Source of the DNA: Mucilaginibacter polytrichastri
Lineage (GTDB): Bacteria; Bacteroidota; Bacteroidia; Sphingobacteriales; Sphingobacteriaceae
Assembly (NCBI RefSeq): GCF_001911425.1
Contig: NZ_MPPL01000001.1
Location: forward strand, 4,466,794-4,518,065
Length of the DNA: 51,272 bases
Direction: 5' to 3'
Under the pieces are notes generated by a model. The model saw only the letters and a program-made list of their open reading frames with translations, was not told where the DNA came from and searched no databases. Shown piece after piece: positions 25,112 to 34,469 of the stretch (within the stretch, counting starts at the first letter, position 1; each line of letters begins with the position of its first letter). A program made the position numbers and the translations under genes.

Positions 25112-25496
25112 TTAGGCCCACATTATTTTGACAGGATAATGCTTAAATTTATTGTCTTTGGTAATAATATTTAAGTTTTCGCTAATACCTTGTGCAATGA
25201 TGATCCTATCAAATGGGTCATTATGATTAAAGGACAATTTTAACAGTTCCTGAATATGAGAAAACTCAATTGGCAATAAAGTAACGTTGCTTGTTATCAG
25301 AAACTCTTTTATATCATTAAAAGAGATTTGTATTGTTAACTTTCCCAAACTGTACTTTATTCCTATTTCCCAAATACTTGCAATACTTAAGAAAAACATT
25401 ATTATCAGTATTTTTTATTTCGGAAACAATTTTATCAGACAAACCTTCTCCATTAATAAACCATAACAAAGCATGGGTATCTAAAAGATAATCCAT
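25112..25496 (-). pseudogene. VapC-family PIN-domain toxin, frameshifted
   Basis: From ATG at 25496 (overlapping the antitoxin TAA) the frame reads MDYLLDTHALLWFINGEG ... NTDNNVF, then shifts at a run of five T (plus-strand A5 at 25392-25396). Removing one T restores VFLSIASIWEIGIKYSLGKL and on to NHNDPFDRIIIAQ and the end at 25112, about 127 residues, the normal size. The acidic PIN residues are present: Asp6, the Glu of WEIGIK and the Asp of NDPFD. As written, the product would stop after about 59 residues. A homopolymer slip or sequencing error explains the break. PIN toxins of this family cleave RNA. Confidence 0.85.
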
Positions 25497-25699
25497 TACA
25501 TGTAGTCTTTAAAAACGTCCAAGGGTTCATCAAAGTCAGGCGGTATAATAAAAGCACCTTTAGCATACCCATACACACGTTCTTTCTTCACAGTTTTCTT
25601 TTCAGCTTTCTGCTTTAAAAACTCCACAAAGTCTGATACCTCTTCTTTTAGGTTTTCGGGCAATGCGATGATGCTGTTATATAAATCTAAATCGCTCAT
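25496..25699 (-). CDS. DUF2281-type antitoxin of the VapC-like pair
   Basis: 67 residues. The first half is helical (LYNSIIALPENLKEEVSDFVEFL), followed by basic KAEKKTVKKERVYGYAKG and the C-terminal toxin-binding tail FIIPPDFDEPLDVFKDYM, typical of DUF2281 antitoxins. Its TAA overlaps the toxin ATG (ATGTAATGG), the usual coupling of such pairs. It stays intact although the toxin is broken. Confidence 0.85.
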   Translation of the reverse strand: MSDLDLYNSIIALPENLKEEVSDFVEFLKQKAEKKTVKKERVYGYAKGAFIIPPDFDEPLDVFKDYM

Positions 25700-25757
25700 T
25701 GTTATCTAATTTACGAATCATTATAATAAAAGCATAATTTTAGCGAATAGTTTACTA

Positions 25758-27383
25758 ATGAAAAAGAATCTTATACTCGCCATATTTTCCGGCTTGCTGC
25801 TTTGGTTAGCCTGGCCGCCTACGCAATACATTACCTTTTTGCTTTTTGTTGGTTTGGTGCCTATGCTGCTCGCTATGGAAAGCATTATTGGGTCTGCCGA
25901 TAAAAATAAAGGCAAGCAGATCTTCACCGTAACCTTCGTCGGCTTTTTTATCTGGAATGTACTTTCTATTTACTGGGTGTACAACGCGGTAAAAATGGTG
26001 GGCGAAATTGTTGCGATACCTATTAGTTTAATCCCTTATTCATTAGGGCCGCTGCTTATGGCATCGGCTTGCTGGCTATACTTTAGATTACGCGTGGCTA
26101 CTAACCGAACTGTGGGCTTAGTAGGCTTAGTTTGCTTTTGGATTGCCTACGAATACCTGCACCAAAGCTGGCCGCTGGCCTTCCCTTGGATGACGCTGGG
26201 CAACGGTTTTGCCGTAAGCCACCAATGGGTGCAATGGTATGAGTACACCGGCGTATATGGCGGTACTATATGGATCTGGCTCATCAATATTCTCATCTTC
26301 TTATTTTACATGAGCCTGAGCGAGGCCCAAACTGCCATTCACCGTAAAAAGATTGTGATTGCTTTTTTTGCAGGTTTAATATTACCGCTTGGCTTTTCAT
26401 TAACCAGGTATTATGCGTACCGCGAGTTGCTAAATCCATCAAATGTGGTAATCGCGCAGCCAAATATCGATCCTTACGCCAAGGAGTTTAATATCCCTGT
26501 TCGGCAACAAATTGGCATATTAACCCATTTGTCTGATTCGCTGGCGCAGAAAAATACCGAATACTTCATCTGGCCGGAAACTGCTATTCCAGATGCTTTC
26601 TCAGAGGATCATATAGAGACTAATGGATCGTATCAGCAGATCAAATCGTTCTTAAATAAATACAAAAACGGCAATGTAATTACCGGTGCCGAAACTTACA
26701 AGATCTACAATACCCAGCAAACCGAAACTGCCCGGCCCATGGATGGCAACCAGTTTTTCGACTCGTTTAATACTGCTATCAACATCGAAAATTCTGACAA
26801 TGTGCAGTTTTACCATAAATCAAAACTGGTACCGGGTGCCGAAAGTATTCCGTTTGCTTCGCTGTCATTCTTAAAGCCTGTGTTTGCGCATTTGGGCGGT
26901 GCGGCGGGCAGTTATGGCAGCCAGCCCGAGCCTGGTGTATTTTACACCCAAAGCGGCATAGGCGCCGACCCTGTGATCTGTTATGAATCTATCTGGGGCG
27001 AATACGTTGGCAAGGCTGTTTTAAAAGGGGCACAATTTATTGCCATTATAACCAACGATGGCTGGTGGGAAAATACATCAGGTAAAGACCAGCACCTTGA
27101 TTATGCCAAACTGCGCGCCATTGAAAACCGCAGGTGGGTATGCCGGTCGGCTAATACTGGCATTTCGGCATTTATCAATCAGCGTGGAGACGTTGTAAAA
27201 CATACCGGCTGGTGGGTACGCACAGCTATTAAGGACGATATTAACCTTAACTCCGATCTCACCTTCTACACCAAACACGGCGATTATTTAGCCAAAATCG
27301 GCACTTTCTTCGCTTTACTGGGAATGATCTGGATTTTGGTACGCATAAAATATACGCCCCGTAAAAAAGAAATAGCCGCTTAA
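25758..27383 (+). CDS. lnt: Apolipoprotein N-acyltransferase
   Basis: 541 residues: six to seven N-terminal membrane segments (from LILAIFSGLLLWLAWPPTQY), then a nitrilase-type periplasmic domain and a last helix (FFALLGMIWILVRI). The Glu-Lys-Cys triad is visible: Glu274 in FIWPETAIPD, Lys356 in HKSKLVPGAE and Cys408 in VICYESIWGEYV. NDGWWENTSG and RSANTGIS are further Lnt motifs. It adds the third acyl chain to lipoproteins at the periplasmic face of the inner membrane, the step after LspA. Single gene, overlapping the convergent kinase gene at its end. Confidence 0.96.
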   Translation: MKKNLILAIFSGLLLWLAWPPTQYITFLLFVGLVPMLLAMESIIGSADKNKGKQIFTVTFVGFFIWNVLSIYWVYNAVKMVGEIVAIPISLIPYSLGPLLMASACWLYFRLRVATNRTVGLVGLVCFWIAYEYLHQSWPLAFPWMTLGNGFAVSHQWVQWYEYTGVYGGTIWIWLINILIFLFYMSLSEAQTAIHRKKIVIAFFAGLILPLGFSLTRYYAYRELLNPSNVVIAQPNIDPYAKEFNIPVRQQIGILTHLSDSLAQKNTEYFIWPETAIPDAFSEDHIETNGSYQQIKSFLNKYKNGNVITGAETYKIYNTQQTETARPMDGNQFFDSFNTAINIENSDNVQFYHKSKLVPGAESIPFASLSFLKPVFAHLGGAAGSYGSQPEPGVFYTQSGIGADPVICYESIWGEYVGKAVLKGAQFIAIITNDGWWENTSGKDQHLDYAKLRAIENRRWVCRSANTGISAFINQRGDVVKHTGWWVRTAIKDDINLNSDLTFYTKHGDYLAKIGTFFALLGMIWILVRIKYTPRKKEIAA

Positions 27384-28228
27384 TTGCGGCTTAAAATAAA
27401 TTGCAACAGATCATTAATAGGATGTTTAATGATCTTGCCTACTTCGATATTTTGCGCGGCGCAAAGGCTTATTAATTCATCTGCAAAAACATTGGCAATA
27501 GAGCCTACAAAATGGCTTTTGTATTTATGATATTCGGGGTACGATTTAATGTTGGTTTCTATAAATTCATTAAGGCCTTTAGTAACCATTGCTTTGGCAT
27601 ATTCCGTATCCTTAATATGCCCCATAAATTTGGTAAATGAGGCCAGGTAGATGTTCGCGTTAGATTTCATGTAAACATGCGTCATCACGATATCCTTGTC
27701 CAGGTTATATTCTTTTTTAAACTGCGCACAAATCTCGGCCGGCATTTTACCGTACAGATAATCGGTAACCAATGATTTACCAAACCAAGTACCCGAACCT
27801 TCATCGCCCAAAACAAAACCTAAGCCATGTTTACCGGCATGAATTTCTTCGCCATCAAAAAACGAAATATTTGAGCCTGTACCTAGCACGCAGCACAAGC
27901 CTTTGTCGTGGCCACAGGTGGCATAAGCCGAGCCTAAAAGGTCGCTATCTACACAGATATAGGCTTTGTTAAATAACTGACTAAGGGCATTAGAAACAAT
28001 CTCGTGCCTATCTGGACTGGAGCAGCCCGCGCCAAAGAAATAAATTTCCTGTATGGATTGACTGTAACCTATAAGATCAGCAACCTGATCCTGCAGTATT
28101 TTTACAATCTGCTTTTCTGTTAAAAAGTATGGGTTTAATCCGCTCGACCTGAATGCAATGGGTTCCTGGCCGGGAATAGACAGTAACCAATCTGTTTTTG
28201 ACGAACCGCTATCTGCAACTAAGATCAT
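27380..28228 (-). CDS. BadF/NagK-family sugar kinase (N-acetylglucosamine kinase-like)
   Basis: 282 residues. ASKHA-fold ATPase: first phosphate motif ILVADSGSSKTDWLL, second phosphate motif VLGTGSNISFFDG, and GLGFVLGDEGSGTWFGKSLV, which identifies the BadF/BadG family and in Bacteroidota usually N-acetylglucosamine kinase-like proteins. The likely role is phosphorylation of cytoplasmic amino sugars from wall recycling, but the substrate is inferred. The start ATG overlaps the stop of the receiver gene (ATGA), so the two are translationally coupled. Confidence 0.85.
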   Translation of the reverse strand: MILVADSGSSKTDWLLSIPGQEPIAFRSSGLNPYFLTEKQIVKILQDQVADLIGYSQSIQEIYFFGAGCSSPDRHEIVSNALSQLFNKAYICVDSDLLGSAYATCGHDKGLCCVLGTGSNISFFDGEEIHAGKHGLGFVLGDEGSGTWFGKSLVTDYLYGKMPAEICAQFKKEYNLDKDIVMTHVYMKSNANIYLASFTKFMGHIKDTEYAKAMVTKGLNEFIETNIKSYPEYHKYKSHFVGSIANVFADELISLCAAQNIEVGKIIKHPINDLLQFILSRN

Positions 28229-28608
28229 GAACCGAGTTCTTCCAGTGTTTTATGGGTAAGAGGTTTGTGAATAAATTGTACCACATACTTATTGTCTGTA
28301 GTGCGCTTTACATCATTAGGATCGAGCGATGATGAAAGCAGGAAAATTTTAATATGCTCCTTGCCTTCAAATTCGATTTTGTCAAACTCGTTTAAAAATT
28401 CAAAGCCATTCATTAAAGGCATGCGCAAATCCAGGAAAATTACATCCGGTTTCACAGAGCCGTCTTTCAATGCGCTTATAGCTTCATTGGCAGACTGGCG
28501 CACGGCAATTTCTTCGGCAAAATTGCTACTTTCCAAAATTCGGCGGGTAACAAAATTGTCGATATAATTATCGTCGATTAATAAACATCTTTTATAGGTC
28601 ACGGACAT
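28225..28608 (-). CDS. Single-domain CheY-like response regulator
   Basis: 127 residues, one receiver domain and nothing else. The acidic pair is in CLLIDDNYIDN, the phosphoacceptor Asp in VIFLDLRMPLMNG, the Thr/Ser switch in IFLLSSSLDP and the Lys in FIHKPLT. RMPxMNG and the C-terminal layout fit the stand-alone receivers common in Bacteroidota. No kinase is adjacent, so the partner is unknown. It shares ATGA with the NagK-like gene and lies 54 bases after the TolC gene, perhaps in the same transcript. Confidence 0.88.
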   Translation of the reverse strand: MSVTYKRCLLIDDNYIDNFVTRRILESSNFAEEIAVRQSANEAISALKDGSVKPDVIFLDLRMPLMNGFEFLNEFDKIEFEGKEHIKIFLLSSSLDPNDVKRTTDNKYVVQFIHKPLTHKTLEELGS

Positions 28609-28662
28609 GGTAAATCCAAAAATAGTTATTTTTAATATTAATAATCTATTTTTTAATTAAAC

Positions 28663-29982
28663 TTACTGTATATCTACTGTGGCCGTTATTTGCTTTAGTG
28701 TAATTTCTGCAATTTTTGACTGGTACTGAGCCGAAAAAAACTTAGCCTGCGCATCCAGATAGTTCCTTTGCGCTTCCCTGATCTCTAATGGCGTGATGTT
28801 ACCGATCTTATATTTTTCCAGCGAAATATCCAGGTTACGCTTGGCAATAGTAACGTTACTCTGCCCCAGCTTAATTAAATCGAGGCCGGTTAAGTAGCCT
28901 ACATAAAGTGTACTTACCTGCGAATTAATGCTCAGTTTGGTTTGATCGTAGTTAATACCGGCATTATTCATCTGTAGTTTGGCGTTGCGCTCCCGCCGCC
29001 ATTGGTTAAAGCCATCAAAAATATTAATGGTGGCTGTAAGGCCATAGCTTATCCCGTTTGTTTTTTGTACCTGTGCAAAACCGGCAGGCGTTTTATTGTT
29101 ACTCACCGTATAGCCGCTGTTAACATTTACCTGCGGATACCGGGTTGATTGTATTTGCTTAAAACTAATTTCGGCCAGGCGCTGGTTAATTTGCGAGGCC
29201 AATATGGCCGGGTTTTGCCCCTGTGCCTGGTTTAAAATATCGCCAAGTACCAGTTTCTGGTCAACTACTATGGTATCGGCAACTTTAAAATCAGTCTGCA
29301 AATCGCGGATCAGAATCTGGTTTAGCCTGATCTGGCTGGTTTTGTATTGCTGGCGCTGAGTAATGTAACTGGCAGTATCGGTATTGTAATTAACCTCGGC
29401 ATTTAATACATCCAATTTAGATACCCGGCCTACCTTAAACTTATCATTGGCATAGCGCAGCTGTAAGTGTGAAATTGCCATCGCACCTTTTAATGAATTA
29501 AGCAGTTCATTTTGGTTTACCAGGTCGTAGTAACTGGCCAATACATTAGCCAGAGTGGCCTGCACGGTATCGCGCAGCAAAACCTGTCCTAAGGCATTCC
29601 GCTCTTTTAAACCTTTGTAGCTGGCAAACATGTTAAAGCCATCAAAAATGGTCCAGTTAAGGTTGGCGCCGTAGTTGGTACCTGTGTTGTTGGCATTATT
29701 AATTACGTTAACCGTATTATCAGACCGGGTTTGCGTGGTGTTTTGGATACTATTGCTCGATGTAAACTGCCCGGTTACTTTAGGCAGCATCCCTGCCGCG
29801 CCGGGTGTTACATTATTTTTGGCAATGGCCGCATTATTTTGCGAGAGCTTGATGTTGTAATTATTCTTCAGCGCTATTTCTACTGCATCCTTGATGGTCA
29901 GCAGTTGGGCATCTTGCGCGTGCAAAGTGCCTGTTAAAATAAGGCAGGCAACAATAAGGCAAAAGGGGAGTCTTATTTTCAT
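28663..29982 (-). CDS. TolC-family outer-membrane efflux protein
   Basis: 439 residues with a signal peptide (MKIRLPFCLIVACLILTGTL, cleavage near LHAQ). Two OEP repeats make the alpha-barrel: LTIKDAVEIALKNNYNIKLS opens the first, and the second contains NIFDGFNQWRRERNAKLQ and the typical GNITPLEIREAQRNYLDAQA. It forms the trimeric exit duct of the tripartite pump encoded just upstream; the spacing to the RND gene is five bases. Confidence 0.93.
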   Translation of the reverse strand: MKIRLPFCLIVACLILTGTLHAQDAQLLTIKDAVEIALKNNYNIKLSQNNAAIAKNNVTPGAAGMLPKVTGQFTSSNSIQNTTQTRSDNTVNVINNANNTGTNYGANLNWTIFDGFNMFASYKGLKERNALGQVLLRDTVQATLANVLASYYDLVNQNELLNSLKGAMAISHLQLRYANDKFKVGRVSKLDVLNAEVNYNTDTASYITQRQQYKTSQIRLNQILIRDLQTDFKVADTIVVDQKLVLGDILNQAQGQNPAILASQINQRLAEISFKQIQSTRYPQVNVNSGYTVSNNKTPAGFAQVQKTNGISYGLTATINIFDGFNQWRRERNAKLQMNNAGINYDQTKLSINSQVSTLYVGYLTGLDLIKLGQSNVTIAKRNLDISLEKYKIGNITPLEIREAQRNYLDAQAKFFSAQYQSKIAEITLKQITATVDIQ

Positions 29983-29987
29983 ACTGC

Positions 29988-32900
29988 TTATAAATTTTCA
30001 ATCAACTTAGGTTCAACATGTGCTGCGGGCTGCTCTGCTTCCGGCGGTTCTTCATCGGGGTTGTGGCGCACCTTCGAGCCAAACATCATATACATTACCG
30101 GGATAATATAAAGGGTAAGGATCAGCGAAAACAGCATGCCGCCCATAATAACAATACCCAGCGATACCCTGCTTTTGGCACCCGCACCCAAAGCGAAAGC
30201 AATAGGTACCGAGCCCAGTACTACGGCCAAACTGGTCATTAATATAGGTCGTAAACGTGCAGTGGCGGCTTCAACAACGGCTTCGTATTTGTTAAGGCCG
30301 TGCTCCATCCGCTGGTTGGCAAACTCTACGATAAGAATCCCGTTTTTGGTTACCAAACCTACCAGGGTTATCATCCCGATCTCGCTAAATATATTCAGTG
30401 TTTGATCAAACAGCCATAACGATATAAAGGCCCCGGCAATAGCCAGCGGCACGGTAAACATCACAATAAACGGATCTATAAAACTTTCGAACTGTGCAGC
30501 TAATACCAGGTAAATAAGCAACAATGCAAAGCCGAAGGCAAACAGGATATTTGATGAACTCTCGGCATAATCGCGAGACGGCCCACTCAACGCAGTACTG
30601 AACGAAGAATCAAAGGTTTGATTAGCGATCTTCTGCATTTCGGCAATACCATCGCCTACGGTATAGCCCGGGGCCAGGCCTGCTTGTACGGTAGCAGATT
30701 TGTAACGGTTAAAGTGATAAATGGATGGCGGCGTGGCATCTTCTGATACATGCACCACGTTATCCAGCTGTATTAATTTGCCTCGGCTGTTGCGCACGTA
30801 AATAGATTTCAAATCCAAAGGTGCATCGCGGTTGGCGCGGTCTACCTGGGCAATTACCTGGTATTGCTTGCCGCTTAATAAAAAGTAATTGATCCGGCCT
30901 GCACTATAATAAAGTTGCAGGGTGGTGGCAATATCATTTACGTTCACACCCAGGTCGCGTGCACGGTCGCGGTCAGTAACCACTGTTATTTCGGGCTTGG
31001 TAAATTTCAGGTTCACGTCTGTACCGGCAAAAACAGGATCTTTAGATACTTCGGCGAAGAAGGTAGGCAGGGCTTTTCTTATCTTTTCAAAATCCTGGTT
31101 CTGTATTACAAACTGCACCGGCAATGAGGTACGCGAGCCGCTACCACCACCGCTTATAGTTTGTTCCTGAATTACCAATGCACGTGCATCTGGGAATTTG
31201 CTTAGTTTTTTAGATAACCAGTCGGCAATTTGCTGCTGGCTGCGTGTCCTTTTATCGGGTGCTACCAAGCCAATACGGCCAAAGCCCGAGTTGGCCGAAC
31301 CGCCACCACCACTACCCGGCGAAATTACCGAGATGTTTACGTTGGCTTCGGGGATAGAGTCTTCTACCAGTTGCGAAACCTTGTTCATGTAGCGGGTCAT
31401 AAACTCGTAGCTGGCACCTTCAGAACCTGTTACCGTAAAACGTAATAAGCTGCGGTCATCCAACGGAGCTAACTCAGATTTGGTAGTTTTTACCAAGATC
31501 CCGATAAGCCCCATAGAAATGACGATGATGACGATGGATACCCAGCGGCGCTTCATAAAAGTAATGAGCGTTTCGGTATACGCATTGGTCATCTTCTGGA
31601 AGAAGGGCTCGGTACGCAGGTAGAAGTTTGATTTCTTCTGATTTTTACGAATCAGCTTTACGTTAAGCATCGGCGTTAACGACAGCGACACAAATGCCGA
31701 GATCAATACCGACCCAGCTACCACAATTGCAAACTCGCGGAATAAACGGCCCGTAAAACCTTCTAAAAACACAATGGGTAAAAATACCGCTGCCAGCGTA
31801 ACCGAGGTAGAAATTACCGCAAAGAAGATCTCTGCCGAACCCTCGAACGCCGCCTTACGAATAGGCATACCTTCTTCTACCTTTTTGTAGATATTCTCTG
31901 TTACCACAATACCATCATCAACCACTAAACCCGTGGCCAGTACAATACCCAGCAGGGTTAATATATTGATAGAGAAATCGAAGATGTACATGATAAAAAA
32001 GGTACCGATTAACGATACCGGGATATCTATCAGCGGGCGGAAAGCGATCAGCCAGTCGCGGAAGAAGAGGTAGATAATGATTACCACGAGGATAAACGAG
32101 ATCACCAGGGTTTCTTCCACCTCATCGATAGACTGGGTAATGAACTTGGTATTATCCAGGGCTACTTTAACACTGATATCAGGCGGGAGGTCTTTTTTGA
32201 TCTGCTCCAGGCGTTTATAAAAATCTTTAGCAATTTGTACATAGTTGGCACCCGGCTGCGGCACAATGGCCAAACCAACCTCGGGGATGCCCGACTCTTT
32301 CAGCGCGGTTTCTTCATTGGCCGAACCCATTACGGCGTAACCGATATCGCGCAGGTGGATAACCCGGTTACTATCGGCACGGATAATGAGGTTGTTAAAT
32401 TCTTTTTCGGTTGAGAGCTTACCCAATGCACGGATGGTAAGTTCGGTATTATTGCCTTCTATTTTACCGGCAGGCAGCTCCACGTTCTCGTTATTCAAGG
32501 CATCGCGTACATCGGTAGCAGCCAGCCCGTATGATGATAGCTTAGCAGGATCAATCCACAAGCGCATAGCATATTGCCTTTGCCCTTGTATGTTAATAGA
32601 ACTTACACCGGGGATGGTTTGCAAGCCTTCCTGCAAAACGTTTTCGGCATAATCATCAACCTGGGTAATGTTACGGGTGTTGCTGCTTACAGTAAGGGTA
32701 ATAATATTATCAGAGTTGGCATCGGCCTTGGTAACTACCGGCGGGGCATCAATATCCTGCGGTAGCTGGCGCTGTGCCTGCGAAACCTTATCGCGCACGT
32801 CATTAGCCGCAGTTTCCAGATCGGCATCGAGGGTAAACTCTACCGTAATATTGCTCGAACCAACCGAACTGGTTGACGAGATATTACGGATACCCTGTAC

Positions 32901-33119
32901 TCCATTAATAGCTTTCTCTAAAGGTTCGGTAATCTGCGACTCAATTACCTCGGCATTGGCGCCCGAGTAACTGGTGCTCACGGTAATAATAGGCGGATCG
33001 ACCGAGGGAAAATCCCGCGTCCCTAAAAACTTGTAGCCGATGATACCAAACACAACAATAACTACAGAGAGCACTGTTGCCAATACCGGCCGCTTTATAC
33101 TGGTTGAGGATAAACTCAT
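29988..33119 (-). CDS. RND multidrug efflux inner-membrane transporter (AcrB/HAE1-like)
   Basis: 1043 residues, 12 membrane segments, two large periplasmic loops. Start motif SIKRPVLATVLSVVIVVFGI. The proton-relay Asp pair is in GLVVDDGIVVTENIYKKVEE (TM4). The second half repeats the pattern (GLVTKNGILIVEFANQRMEH). The sequence fits the hydrophobe/amphiphile efflux group exporting drugs, detergents or siderophore-like compounds. Middle gene of the operon MFP-RND-TolC with spacers of 5 bases each side, so the complete pump is encoded together. Confidence 0.95.
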   Translation of the reverse strand: MSLSSTSIKRPVLATVLSVVIVVFGIIGYKFLGTRDFPSVDPPIITVSTSYSGANAEVIESQITEPLEKAINGVQGIRNISSTSSVGSSNITVEFTLDADLETAANDVRDKVSQAQRQLPQDIDAPPVVTKADANSDNIITLTVSSNTRNITQVDDYAENVLQEGLQTIPGVSSINIQGQRQYAMRLWIDPAKLSSYGLAATDVRDALNNENVELPAGKIEGNNTELTIRALGKLSTEKEFNNLIIRADSNRVIHLRDIGYAVMGSANEETALKESGIPEVGLAIVPQPGANYVQIAKDFYKRLEQIKKDLPPDISVKVALDNTKFITQSIDEVEETLVISFILVVIIIYLFFRDWLIAFRPLIDIPVSLIGTFFIMYIFDFSINILTLLGIVLATGLVVDDGIVVTENIYKKVEEGMPIRKAAFEGSAEIFFAVISTSVTLAAVFLPIVFLEGFTGRLFREFAIVVAGSVLISAFVSLSLTPMLNVKLIRKNQKKSNFYLRTEPFFQKMTNAYTETLITFMKRRWVSIVIIVISMGLIGILVKTTKSELAPLDDRSLLRFTVTGSEGASYEFMTRYMNKVSQLVEDSIPEANVNISVISPGSGGGGSANSGFGRIGLVAPDKRTRSQQQIADWLSKKLSKFPDARALVIQEQTISGGGSGSRTSLPVQFVIQNQDFEKIRKALPTFFAEVSKDPVFAGTDVNLKFTKPEITVVTDRDRARDLGVNVNDIATTLQLYYSAGRINYFLLSGKQYQVIAQVDRANRDAPLDLKSIYVRNSRGKLIQLDNVVHVSEDATPPSIYHFNRYKSATVQAGLAPGYTVGDGIAEMQKIANQTFDSSFSTALSGPSRDYAESSSNILFAFGFALLLIYLVLAAQFESFIDPFIVMFTVPLAIAGAFISLWLFDQTLNIFSEIGMITLVGLVTKNGILIVEFANQRMEHGLNKYEAVVEAATARLRPILMTSLAVVLGSVPIAFALGAGAKSRVSLGIVIMGGMLFSLILTLYIIPVMYMMFGSKVRHNPDEEPPEAEQPAAHVEPKLIENL

Positions 33120-33124
33120 ACTGC

Positions 33125-34204
33125 TTACTTAATAACTTTAATAATTTTCAAAGGCACTTTTGGCCGCATCTGGATCAGGCCAGATACAATGAGGCTATCA
33201 CCGGCATTCAAACCATCGGTAACTTCTATTTTGGTATCGGTACGTAAATCTGTTTTTACAGATTTGGCCACCGCCGTACCATTATGGGCAATGTAAACCT
33301 TGCTGGCTTTCAGATCGGGGATCACGCATTCGGTAGGTACCATAATGGTTTTAGGGATCTGATCGAGCGTTAAATTAATTTTGGCGAAGCCGCCGGCTGT
33401 GATCAGATTTTTGGGGTTAGCTGCCTTTGCACGTACGGTAATAGTACGCGAAGTTTGATCGATAGATGGCTCTATGGCATAAACCGTAGCCGTAAAAGTT
33501 TCGCGCGAGCTGGCTACACTAAACCTGATCTTGCTGCCTGTCTTTATTAATTGCTGGTAACGCTCGGGTACCGAAAAGGTAACCTTCATCGGGTCGGTGT
33601 TTACCAATACAGCAATAGAAGTTAAGGGCGACAAATAGCCTCCCGGGCTTACATTACGCAAACCGATAACCCCCGAAAACGGTGCGCGGATCTCCGTTTT
33701 AGCAATCTGTGCTTTAATTACATCGCCCTGTGCTTTTAATGAGTTGTAGGCAGATAGTGAAGTATCGTACTCCTGCTGGCTTACAGCTTCTTTTTGCAGC
33801 AATATTTTGTTGCGATACTCGTTTTGCTGCGCAAGCGTAAGCTGGTACTGGCTTTGTTTAAGCCCGGCAACCAAATCGGCATTGTAAACTTTTACCAATA
33901 CCTGCCCTTTGCTTACATGGCTGCCTTCCTGAAAGTAAATGCCGGTAATATTACCTGCGGTCTGGCTTACCAGGTTCACTTTTTCGTTCGGGTCAATGGT
34001 GCCGGTAAGGTCAATATTATTGGTCACGGCGGTATCCTTAACTATCATTACGGTTACAGGCACCGGGCCGGTTTTCTTTTTACCGCCTTTACTGTCGGCC
34101 GCCTGGCCCTGGGCATCTTTACCCTTGCTGCCATGCAATTTATTAAATATTAAAAAGCCTACAACTAAGGCAAGGGCAATATATACGATGTACCTGGTTT
34201 TCAT
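33125..34204 (-). CDS. RND efflux periplasmic adaptor (membrane fusion protein)
   Basis: 359 residues. An N-terminal membrane anchor (YIVYIALALVVGFLIF) without an obvious lipobox is followed by the lipoyl half (GTIDPNEKVNLVSQTAGNIT, EGSHVSKGQVLVKV), a short helical hairpin (SQYQLTLAQQNEYRNKILLQ), the second lipoyl half (IRAPFSGVIGLRNVSPGGYL), the beta-barrel and the membrane-proximal domain. HlyD/AcrA type. First gene of the pump operon. The upstream region has two TTGCGCAA palindromes that could bind a regulator. Confidence 0.93.
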   Translation of the reverse strand: MKTRYIVYIALALVVGFLIFNKLHGSKGKDAQGQAADSKGGKKKTGPVPVTVMIVKDTAVTNNIDLTGTIDPNEKVNLVSQTAGNITGIYFQEGSHVSKGQVLVKVYNADLVAGLKQSQYQLTLAQQNEYRNKILLQKEAVSQQEYDTSLSAYNSLKAQGDVIKAQIAKTEIRAPFSGVIGLRNVSPGGYLSPLTSIAVLVNTDPMKVTFSVPERYQQLIKTGSKIRFSVASSRETFTATVYAIEPSIDQTSRTITVRAKAANPKNLITAGGFAKINLTLDQIPKTIMVPTECVIPDLKASKVYIAHNGTAVAKSVKTDLRTDTKIEVTDGLNAGDSLIVSGLIQMRPKVPLKIIKVIK

Positions 34205-34254
34205 ATCTGTGGGGTATCGCTTATGATTTTGATTTCTAAATTGGTTTGGCTGCT

Positions 34255-34332
34255 TTGCGCAACTTTATTATTTCCTATTCTGGCTAATACATGCAAATAA
34301 ATACATCCGGGATGGAATAGCTTGCGCAAGCT
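34255..34332. promoter_or_regulatory. Two TTGCGCAA palindromes between the efflux operon and the M61 gene
   Basis: TTGCGCAA at 34255-34262 and again at 34322-34329, the latter within a perfect 14-bp palindrome AGCTTGCGCAAGCT (34319-34332). The 67-base spacing is about six helix turns. Candidate operator pair for a dimeric repressor of the pump; the regulator is not encoded nearby. Confidence 0.35.
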
Positions 34333-34469
34333 CTGCTCTGTTATTGCCATAAATATGCGAAGCTAAAATAATAGTTACAATATATAATAGTTACTTGTAT
34401 CAACCATTTTACAACATATATTTTCACAGCAATAAATCACCCCTAAGTAGTTTTTTATAAATTGGCGGC

